DNA of 64,000 nucleotides from Chlorokybus atmophyticus (taxonomy: Eukaryota > Streptophyta > Chlorokybophyceae > Chlorokybales > Chlorokybaceae): contig RHPI01000797.1 of the NCBI GenBank assembly GCA_009103225.1, forward strand, positions 247,064 to 311,063. The letters run 5' to 3'. The notes below the pieces were generated by a model that did not search any database, was not told the origin of the DNA, and was given only the letters and a program-made list of their open reading frames with translations. The position numbers were made by a program, and so were the translations under genes. This document shows, one piece after another, positions 34,279 through 44,000 of this stretch; position 1 is the stretch's first letter; each line of letters starts with the position of its first letter.

Positions 34279-36988
34279 TCATAGCCGGGCGTGCTCTGGT
34301 GGTTGCATGCCATTGTGCATGACCGTGCTGGAAGGCGGATGCTGTGTGCGCTCTGGTTGTCCGGGCAAGGACAGTGGTGATGGCGGCTGCGTGTGTGCGA
34401 GTGAAGGTGGAAAAACCTGCTGCTGTAAATTATCATGTACCCCATCTCCTGCCAGGGGAGGGTCCACTTTGGCTACAAACGAGAGATTGCCTTTGAGAGG
34501 AGACTCTGACATGGTGCCATCTTCTCCTTTCCTTCGCCTCTTGCCTGAAAGCCAGAAACAATATCAACTTACACAGACAGCAAGGAACTTTGGCTGTTAC
34601 AGCCACAGCTTTTCGTGTGAGCGACTTGAGGACCAAAACAACTGAAGCCAACCGGCGTAACTTTAACCAGTGATCAAGCTAATGAGCAAGGTTGGTGTTA
34701 CTAAAACTTGCACATGCACTGCCCTATACATGGACAAACCTGTGCAGCGGTTGGCGCCTTTTTGAATAAGAACGCCTGTGGCCTTGGCCTGCTCAGCGAC
34801 ACGATAGGCTTCAGCAGCCTCCTCAGGCGTCACAAACCAACCGAGGTTGTACAACTTGTTTTGGGACCAGATCTGCGCCGTCCATTTCTGCTTTGCCTTA
34901 TTGAAGGACGTCCCTTTGTACTTGGGACCATTGGCGGTAGCGCTGGCAGACTGCTTTGATGCTGATGCAAACCACAGATTTGAACAGTTGTAACAAACAC
35001 CACAGTTGCAGACAGAATGCATAATGATGACATACCTTTGGACTCTCTTCTTCCTGCCGGCTTTTTCCCAGGCTCTTGAGCTGTTTTGGCAGGCTTCGCA
35101 CTGCAGAAAGCAGTTGTATCATTCATGCAGCATGGTGGCCACAAGTGACGCAAGTCAAGTTGCATAAACCATAGCAATCGGAGCATACCTAGGGCGGTCG
35201 AATCTGTGACTTGGTGAAGATTGTTGTGATGCGGCAGAGGGCGCCTCTGCTGCTGCCGCCTGCGCAATCCTTTCTTCTTTTGCATGCAAGTCTCTCGCTA
35301 GCATGCCTACCCGAGACCGCTTTGCAACTGGCACCTGTGTCAGCGATGTATTAAGTGGAAGTGAACAAGCCGTTGCACCGACACCTGAGCACACCTCAAT
35401 GTGTACCTGTACAGGAGATGGCTCAGCAGCAGCACCATTGGCTTTGGGTTCCATTGCCTGCGGTGATGATGCCTGCGGTGCGTGCGTGCTTTCACACGTG
35501 CTGCGCAGCCCTGCATACACTGAAGGCACGCCTACCGCGGGCTCTGCTGTGACATGAGCCACAGCAGTGGCATCCACAGCGGTGCGCTTTGCAAGCTCCT
35601 GCACAAGACGCATGAACTGAGTCACCACCATTCCACGCGCCGTCACAATGAGATGCTTTGCTGTCTGCTCAGTTTGGATCTGCGCAGCATGCATCTGCTA
35701 TAGATGACAATTGTCATTGTGACGCGTGAAGTAGATAGTGTGTTATGCATGTGGCGATGTACATAACCCTCAAACCTGCAGCAGGTTGTTGTTGTCCTGT
35801 TGCAAGGCGCGCTTCTCGGCCTGCAACTGCTGCAGCTGTTGGTGTGCAGCCTGCAGCAGCTTGCTTGTTGCCGCGTGCGCAACGGTCATAGCTTGCAGCG
35901 CTCTCTCTGCTGCTTTCTTGTCCGCAAGCAATGCTGTAACCTGTTGCACGCTGAAGTTCATTGGAATAGTGTAGAGTCTTTGCATTGGGCAAGGCGGGCA
36001 GCAGCGACAGCAATGTAGCTGAACTTGGCGTGTGCATGCGCAAACCGGGGAGAAAGCAGTCATGAAGTGCACCTCTTGTTGTGCATTATGGAGCTCCGCT
36101 TCCAACTGCGCTAACGAGAAGCCAGCCTGCTGCCAATGACAAATGAGAACACCCTCGCACACGTATGCACTCACAACACTGTACCATTACTCACTGCCTG
36201 TGCCTAACTTGATACACTTGACGACTAGCAAACATGCATGCACATGCGGAACATGCATACACAACGACGCAGTGTGCTTACCAATTGGCCCAATTCGGTA
36301 GTTGTAATCAATACTCAACAAATGGAGAGCAACGAAGAAATGAGACTACGAGATACCACAATCTAAACCAAAAAAAATATAAGGCATGATGGCGGCAGCG
36401 GCCACCAACAGGGACAACACGTGTCAAACTACAAGCGATGTTCTGACTGAACGCTGACCAATATCAAGCCTCAGCGAGATGCTCAGCAGTAGTAAACTGA
36501 CAAGATGGCTCCGAGGTGATAGAGCAACAGGCACTCGCAACGCTCCAAAAGTCAGTTTTCACCCTTAGAAGTATAGCATTACCACAGCAATAATCTTGTT
36601 GTCAGCTCCTGTAGCTCAAGATTGCTACAATACATAAGCACCAAAACATAAGGCGACATCTTCAAGCACCACGAAGCCGCAGCATGTGCTCAACACAGTA
36701 GGTGCAACTTTATCGACAGCTCACTTTGTTGCCGCCTAGCTGCTCATAGCAGCATGCGGCAGCGGGCGTATGCCACTAACATTCAGGGGCAGAATGAACG
36801 CAGGCTTACTGCAAGCTCCATACTTTGAGGAAGTAACAAGAAGCAAGTAACAAGTTCTACTCATGTTACATCAGCATTGTGCTGTTTGGTGATCCAATGC
36901 TTACCGACGGGTTTTCAGCGTCGTCAGCCATGTCGGCAGCTCCGGCTGCAGCAGCAGCTGCTGCGGCGCTGCGCCCCTCGGCCAGCAT
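34279..36988 (-). CDS. AP2/ERF-domain protein with N-terminal coiled coil
   Basis: AP2 domains bind DNA; in plants they make transcription factors. Seven exons give 454 aa: 36988-36905, 36126-36073, 35940-35776, 35697-35189, 35100-35036, 34961-34740, 34544-34279. Residues 1-28 are Ala-rich; the first ATG (36988) has an in-frame partner at 36931. Exons 2-4 encode a coiled coil (LAQLEAELHNAQQE, then QLQQLQAEKRALQQ). After a Ser/Pro/Ala linker and a Lys-rich stretch comes one AP2 domain: YKGTSFNKAKQKWTAQI, then LGWFVTPEEAAEAYRVAEQ. A basic KRRRK follows (possible nuclear signal), then a Pro/Gln-rich tail. A good donor at 36281 hints at one more small exon near 36282-36315, but its phase does not fit. 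The AP2 is closer to single or HNH-linked AP2 domains than to land-plant ERFs. Targets unknown. Confidence 0.83.
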
Positions 36989-37331
36989 CCTCTCTGCCCA
37001 AGGTTTAGGGTCCAGAGTTTAGGTTTAGTGCTGAGTTAAGGCCGGGTTTAAGGTTTACTCTCTCTGTTAGTGTAGCTTTAGGTAACAACGCTACTGTAAC
37101 GTGCGTCTTTGAAACAACTGTCCGGCGAAACTACGGCTGTTCACCTTCGTTTATTAGTTGCGGCCTAACGTCTGTGTTATGCGTTAGGTTCTGGAATTGT
37201 GTTAAGGTAGCGGTGGCGGCGGCGGCAGCGGTGCCTGAGCAGGCGGCGGACGCTGTGTGGGCGCTGGATTTGACGGGAGATTTGTAAGCAAACGCTGCGT
37301 AGGCGAGGAGGTCGACCGGTGGCGTTGCACG
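36989..37331. promoter_or_regulatory. Bidirectional promoter AP2/DPH3 with telo-box-like elements
   Basis: 343 bp between divergent start codons. Positions 37002-37060 hold a cluster of GTTTAGGG, GTTTAGGTTTAG and GGGTTTAAGGTTT, variants of the plant telomere unit TTTAGGG. Telo-boxes of this kind (CCCTAAA on one strand) occur in promoters of translation-related genes in plants, which would suit DPH3. Function here is inferred. Confidence 0.4.
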
Positions 37332-38016
37332 ATGTCGTACGATGAGGTTGAGATTGAGGACATGGAGTGGGATGACGCAAGGCAGGCGTTCACGTACCCT
37401 TGCCCATGCGGAGACCTCTTTCAAATCACCAAAGTAAGCAGCTTGCCGGGAAGACTTGTAACAAGTTGAGGTTTGCTTGCAGGGCTCAAGCGGTACTATT
37501 GTCTGACTTTTGCTTAGCAGTGCAGCTCACCTCAGCTCAAGCGTTGGTAGCAGCAGAGTGCCTTCCCTGTTGAGCGTTCCGAATAGCAGCTTACCTGATT
37601 GCGAACAATTGTAAAGTCGGTTGTGCTGAGGTTACAGCCTTGCATGCAGTTGGCTAACGTAGTTCGTCAAGTGGTGCATTGCTGTGACTTTTGCAGGGAA
37701 TTGCCTTGACATGTTGGTATGCTGAGTTGATACATCTCTTGTACAGTCACTAACAAGCCAATATCCACAGGAAGAGTTGAGAGCTGGCGAAGAGATTGCC
37801 CGGTGTCCGAGCTGCACACTTTACATCACAGTCATCTACAATCCGGTACGTGCAGTACCTTGAGACCAGTTGCTGTGTGTTGCAGTGCTGCTAGCATGCT
37901 TCTGCTTAGCAGCATACCATGTGCTGAGTGCGCTGTGCTCTCTGTTGCAGGAGGACTTTGATGATGAGCCTTCTGTCAAAGCTAACCAACCGCCGCCAGC
38001 TATTGCTGTTCACTAA
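37332..38016 (+). CDS. DPH3: DPH3, CSL zinc-finger protein of diphthamide biosynthesis
   Basis: DPH3 (KTI11) is the electron donor for the radical step of diphthamide synthesis on elongation factor 2 and also supports Elongator tRNA modification. Three exons, all phase 0, give 80 aa: 37332-37433, 37771-37845, 37951-38016. The start [15 protein letters not shown], the first cysteine pair CPCGDLF and the second pair [14 protein letters not shown] form the complete CSL-type Zn/Fe site, and EDFDD follows as in homologues. Length is normal. Divergent from the AP2 gene. Confidence 0.96.
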
Positions 38017-39152
38017 TAACTGGCTTTGCTGAGTTGGTGTCAATACTTCAGAGTTAGGGTTAGATGCTGGGATGTTCAGTTTTGGCGAGAGTAACGCAGT
38101 GAGTGGCGTGATTGACAGAGGGTAGTTCATAGACTGAGTACTGTTGAGAGTGCGTGTACTTTTGGTTTGCTGTTGTTGTGACCATATACTGTCGTGGTTT
38201 AGATATAAGATGCCTTGTTCTGCTGTTCTAGTAGCCAGGAGACGGGCAGTTGAGTCAGGCTGGGACGTGCATTTCACTTGCGCGTAGTAGTTTATACCAA
38301 AATTAGAGTTGCAGGTCAAACTGGAAATGGGTGTTGAGAGTGCGTCTACTTTTGGTTTGCTAGTTGTTGTGACCATACACTGTCGTGGTTTAGATAATAT
38401 GCCTTGTTCTGCTGTTCTAGTAGCCAGAAGACGGGTAGTTGAGGCAGGCTGGGACGTGCATGTCACTTGCGCGTAGTAGTTTATACCAAAATTAGAGTTG
38501 CAGGTTAAACTGGATTTGGGGAATTCAAGGGTTGCAAACGGATACGATGAGGATGAGAAAAGACAATAAGTGAGATTGGTTTGATGGTTTGCGAGTTGTG
38601 TGATACAAGTCAATGTGCGATGGGGCATTTGTAGCTGTTGTTTTCAGCTCGCTGGCATGCATTGGTACTCAGAAATAGTTCTGTCTTAATATATATTATT
38701 GCAACATCAAGTTTACTAAACAAATTGGAGGCTCATTGTGGCTGCACATGCATTAGCAGCGTTGTTCTGATCATGAATCTTATCTGCAATGGTTACAACT
38801 TGGCAGGCGCTAGCAAGTGCATTATATACCTCTCACTCTATGAACATATGTACGTGGATGTCTATATCACCCCACTGAAAGTGTTGATTACTATTCGGCT
38901 GCGAAACCGCTGATGCATGTGATGTGTCAGGACATTTGCATCAAACATACAGACAGGGTGCTCACAGGAAAGATGTAGGTAGCATTCAAGTTGTCAAACA
39001 GCCAAATATACTAAGTTGTTGCCGTACATACAACGGAACACACTATGAACATGGAGCATGAATACGAACAGCAGCAACCACATCTAGTTGACAACAGCGA
39101 CCTCAATCAAACAGCCCTGCAAACACAAGTTTGAGTCTGATTCCTAATAAGT
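38017..39152. other. Convergent intergenic region DPH3/VOC with tandem repeat
   Basis: It holds the 190-bp tandem repeat listed separately, two GTTAGGGTTAG-like units at about 38050-38062, and an AT-rich stretch at 38630-38900. Long minus-strand frames here come from the repeat and are not supported. Confidence 0.6.
38142..38520. repeat. Two-copy tandem repeat, period about 190 bp
   Basis: Copy 1 starts at 38142 and copy 2 at 38332, both with TGTTGAGAGTGCGT. They stay about 95 percent alike through GTAGTTTATACCAAAATTAG and end near 38520. Small indels and substitutions separate them. They lie just after DPH3, perhaps in its 3' UTR. Confidence 0.9.
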
Positions 39153-40229
39153 CTAGCTGCTGGCGACATTGTTCTGGGGCTCCCCGTGCATGACGCTGCC
39201 GATGCGGATGGAAACGCCGTTGAGGTCGCGTACATACCCGCAGCGCTGACCCCACTTCTTGTCCTCGAGTGGCGCCACCGCAATGGCCCCAGCATTCACC
39301 GCGCGCTGATACAGACCCTCCACATCCTCACTCACCAAACTGAAACAGGGGAAGATAGTCAACCAAGCGCACACACACGCACAGGCACAGAGGCAGCGAA
39401 AGCCCTTACTTGAGCTCAACGTTGGGAGGGCGTTGTTGGACATCCTGGTGCTGGATGCCGCCGGCAAGGGTGGCCTCGCGCTGCTCGAATGGCGTGAATG
39501 CGATGGTGGTCTCACCTGAGTCCACTGTCCACAGACATCCAGAGGATAAGCATGCGCCGGCTGCAATGCACTTGTGCAACGACAACAACGATTACTCGCG
39601 CCACCTCGTTGCTTGAGTGCACAAACATGGCCTCTCTGTCTGTGGAGCATGCAGTTATGTGCATGCATGGCACTGTGGCTGCATGCGTGCACACTATCTT
39701 TCTTCAAATTGCACGAATGCACATAAGCGTGCCTTTCAGCCAGTAAGCATGCATGCAGTCACTCAACAGGCACAACAGGACGCGAAAGAGTCACCACCGC
39801 AAGTACGAGGGCATGCAATAGGACAGAGCAACTGCGCTGTTTCTTGCGTCTGATGAGCCCGTAAATTACTTGACATCAGATACTGGAGCTAGTCTGCATG
39901 CGAAGCGGGAATACTCATCAAGCGTCACACTTACGTTCTCCCCACATGCGTTTGGGGTCCATGAACTTGGTCTTCATGCCAAAGGCCTGGTTGTAGAACT
40001 CCAAGGACGCCTCCACGTTCTCTGTGTAAATAATGGTGTAGCCATACTTGGCCTGTGGCGCCGCCATGCTGCCGCTGTTCCTTCCGGACGAAGAGGTTGA
40101 TGACGACAAGGAGGCAGACACTGTGGAGTACCGTAACCTCAAAGGCTTCACCGCCGCCCTGCCTAAGACCAACCGCAATCCCTGTGGCCTGAAGGCGACT
40201 GTGCCGACGGCGGCGACCGAGGAGAGCAT
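39153..40229 (-). CDS. Glyoxalase/bleomycin-resistance (VOC) family protein, organelle-targeted
   Basis: Three exons in matching phase give 198 aa: 40229-39935, 39524-39410, 39339-39153. Residues 1-55 (MLSSVAAVGTVAFRPQGLR and a Ser-rich tail) look like a transit peptide. The rest is one VOC domain: YGYTIIYTENVEASLEFYNQ, GETTIAFTPFEQ, VELNLVSEDVEGLYQRAV, then RDLNGVSIRIGS, where the strand-end acidic metal ligand of many members is replaced by Arg-Ile. The family includes lactoylglutathione lyase and many enzymes of unknown substrate; a single-domain protein would work as a dimer. A specific reaction cannot be assigned. Divergent from the C2-MUN gene. Confidence 0.86.
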
Positions 40230-41081
40230 TTAGGAGAACAGTAACAGCGTTGACAAGCTTTGCAGGTGAAGTCCCCACCCAAGCCCAACTGGAAGTGCGG
40301 AAAGCGTTTGGGACTTTAGCCGATGTGGCAAGATCATAGTTAAGCGCTCCTCCGCCAAAACGTAACTAGCAGTTGTGATATGCGAACTGTTTGCTAGTCA
40401 TGTGGTTGAAATATTTGAATATCTGACAACCTTACAATTAGTGGCTAACCTGAACCGTGGTCGACGTGGCAATGAAGGATCTCCCGCCTCCTTTGCGGCG
40501 TCAGCGTTGTCGACAGCGCTGCGTCACGGTAACGCTACATCGCACCGGCGTTCCGGCACCAACGCTTTCAGCACCGAACCAGCCCCTTCGAGTTGCTTGC
40601 GCCGTCGATCTCAAGGCTGCACCATTTGACGGTGACACATTTGCCACCTGCCCCAGTGCTGTCTTTCACCTCTTTGCAGCTACTTTGCGATTTTTCTGTA
40701 TGTTACCGTTGCCGCCTCTTTCAAATCTGCTGCCCGGGTGCAGAGCTTCTGTTCGCGTAATCCGCCCTTCTGCAGTGATTACTGCCACATTACACTGCGC
40801 GGCGCCTAGGCGGAAAGCTTTCAATTGTCACACGTGCCAATGCTATTTTCTTCCCGGCTTTTGGTTTTTGCGGTTTTGCTGCTTAGGGCTTAGCGGTTTG
40901 CTGCTTGTCCTGGGCGGCAGCGGCGGTGGCGGCTGCAGGAAGGGCGGCAGGGCGTTCTGTTGGGTGTTGTGGGGCTGTGTGTTGGAGCGTTGCAGTTTGC
41001 TGGTCGAGTTTCGTGTGAACGAGGGCGCTGGCCGATGGGCTGAGGGAAAGCAAGGACAGGGAGACCTAGCTTACGTGCACA
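40230..41081. promoter_or_regulatory. Bidirectional upstream region VOC/C2-MUN
   Basis: About 850 bp between divergent starts. A plus-strand frame at 40457-41308 runs through it but is Cys/Arg/Leu-rich and out of frame with the next gene; it is not considered coding. Confidence 0.45.
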
Positions 41082-44000
41082 ATGCCGGAGTCATGGGTGA
41101 GCACATCACCACTTGTGCAAGCACTATTATAGTTGGAAAGCTCTCAACACTCACAAGTAGGACAAGCAACGAGACAGCTGTTACGGTCCTCTTGATAGAT
41201 GTATTGTTTGCTTGCGCTGCTGTAATTAGGCATGCTAGACGCCAAATGAGCTGTTGCGGAATGTGCTACAAGTTGCTACTTGATACAACACACATCTACG
41301 ATAGGTAATCTGGTTCGTCCCTCCAAGTAGGGTTGCACTTGTAGTTTGCACACTCTGTTTCAAGGTTTGGACTGTGCTAGGCTGTCTGAGAAGGGAGGCA
41401 AGTTCGGATGACGCCCTTATGTCGTCGTTGCGTCGAGTGTTTGCAACAGTGTTTGCAACACATATCGTACTATCAGAGTTCTGTAGTTGCGTTGAACGAT
41501 GGGTTCACCTTCACCATGATGTACCTCAGATCTATGTTTGTGTTGAAAACAGATCATCTAGTCTTACAAGCATGTAGTCACGGTGTTGCACGAGCTGTCA
41601 GTGCATGCATGTTAGCTTCACTCATAGCAGGCGTATTGTAGCGGACGTGAAGCTTACCGATAACGATGATTGTGTTGCTGCTGAAGCTTGGGTTTTGCAC
41701 GCCAGTTGGTATTTATGTGACAGCTAATTGGTAGAGAGCACATGCACTTGTCTGGTTACATACTTGTGTAGGTAGGTTTAAAAGTCATTCCAGCAAGTCG
41801 TTGTTTAGACCTCCTGTGCACTGTGAGTTCAATGCAGCAGTTACAGCAATGCACCACACGTAGTGAGGTCATTGACGTGTTGCTTATGCCTTGATGCAGA
41901 GCGGGTATCCAACACTTGTACACGAGGCGCCCTCCCATGTATCGCGCCCATCATCAGCCAAAGCGGTGAGCACCAGACTTTGAGCAGCGTGTACGTATTC
42001 TGGCGGTTGATTGCACGCATCAGTTGAACAACATTTGCAGTGCTCGCAGGCGCCAGAGCTCCCACTGCCCCCAGCAGGCGACGCAGAGCGTGCTCGACCG
42101 GGTACTGGTTCTGCATGGGGTGACAGGGGAGCAGCCCATCATGCTCGGCGGCGCTCAACTGTAAGCACAGAGATACCAGCAGCATAATTGAGTGCCTGCA
42201 TGAATGCATGCACTGCTCGTTCGACTCAAGCACAAAACTTGATTGAGTGCTGGTGACATGTCAGTCAATATTACTGCGGGCAGTTCCTTGCTTGTGAATT
42301 AGACAGCGTTGTCATTGCCACTTGTTTTATATGCGTGCATGGACATCATGAACAGCGGTCTGCTTGTAGGCTGATGCAAGGTGGCCAAGCACAGCTCCTT
42401 CAGCCCCACCCATGCCACATGCCGAGGGACTAGATGGCGCTACCATTACGCGGCCACAATCAACCAGTAGCTTAGCTTACAGGTAACCTGGTGCTTGCAA
42501 TCATTGTGATGTGGCAGATCGTAATATCTACATTATCTGCAGTGATAGGGGAGAAAGTCCGAGCACTTCAGCACGGCATTATCCTAGGATGAGCGATGAA
42601 GACCGACAGCCATCCACACAAGCAATGCCAGCAAAGTATGCACGTTGTAGTATCCGTGGCTCCCCTCTTTGTTCCTAGCGCATCTTCGTGTGGTATGCAT
42701 GGGTGTGGCGGCTGATATTGACTAATTACAGGTTGGACCTGGCATGGCCAACGATGGTAGCATATGACGCAGCGCTGCGCCTGTGCTTGTATGCCAAGGC
42801 AAAGGATCCTCAACCACAAGAACCTGATCAGTTGTTACATAATGGTGGCGAGCTCTTGCGTTCTGCGTTTGGGTAGGCAACGTTTGCAGTGTTGTGTGAG
42901 ATGATGTCACTTGCCGTGGGCATGGGCGGTTGTTCTTGTTGCATATCGCTGAAACCAAGTGCAGGTTGCAGGAGTATCTGCTGCAACCAGGGGGAGGCAA
43001 TGCTGTCCAAGGCAATGTGGCACCTTCAGCACCACTAATGTTCAGCGGAAGCATTGTGGAGACTGGTCAAAAGGAAGAGACAGACAAGTGCAAGTTGCGG
43101 GTTCAGGTCAGCTTTTGATGACTAAAAAGAGACAAATCCGCCGCATAGAAAGCAGCGCTGTAACGTTTGCATGGTTGATTGGATAGATACGCAAGGCCAA
43201 AGGTTTTGTGCGAGGCAAGGACCGTCTGCGCCAGCTGCTTGGTGACAGCGAAGCAGGCCAAGCTGGCCTGGTGTGCCTGCTGAGGTTGAAAGGGTCGCAT
43301 GCTGAGAAGCCGTTGCGAACACAACCTGGCAGTGGGGAGACAGTTATCCTGTAAGGAAGCTGCAGTATATCTGATCCATGACAAGTACAACTGTCTGCAG
43401 TACTATTGGTTCATTTGCTGATCATCGTTGTTGGCAAAACAGGGAGCTCACAGACAGTGAGAAGGGCGAGGAGTTGCACATACATGTTCAAGACAGCAAG
43501 AGCAGAGCGTGTGGTTCCATCCGCATCTCGTTGGAAACACTCGATGCGCCAAAGGCAAGTCGACTATGTCAATGCAGCAGCAAACTATTCAATGGAGCCT
43601 TGTGGACCCTCAGTGCAAAGCCTGATGCACACTTTGTGCACGCACAGGACAGGCAATGGTTTGACGTGCTGGACGAGAAGCATCAACCAGCAGGGAAGCT
43701 GCAGATATCGTTGTTTCTGCAACGGGTTCCCGTGGTCACATCTGAGGGTTCCGGAAGCTCTTCAGACGAGGTTGAAAACGCTGTCATCACTGAGGCAACC
43801 GCCTTCAACGTAGTGCTCGCCGCAGCATTTCATGCCAGCGGCCTGCGCCAACGCCAACTGGAGCTGCAGAGCCCGTGGAGTTGGCTCGTTTATGAGTTCA
43901 TCAGCTGTTATGACGTGAGCGACGCCCATTTCCGATTGCGGTGAGAGCTGAGAAGGGTTTGGGTCAACATTGCAATGGTTGTGATTATGGTTACATGCTG

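Noticed and set aside
37906-38628. 240-codon minus-strand frame after DPH3
   Set aside because: It contains the same peptide twice because of the 190-bp tandem repeat and resembles no protein.
40457-41308. 283-codon open frame upstream of the C2-MUN gene
   Set aside because: It is Cys/Arg/Leu-rich, lacks any family pattern, is out of frame with the C2-MUN start it overlaps, and fills a divergent promoter region.
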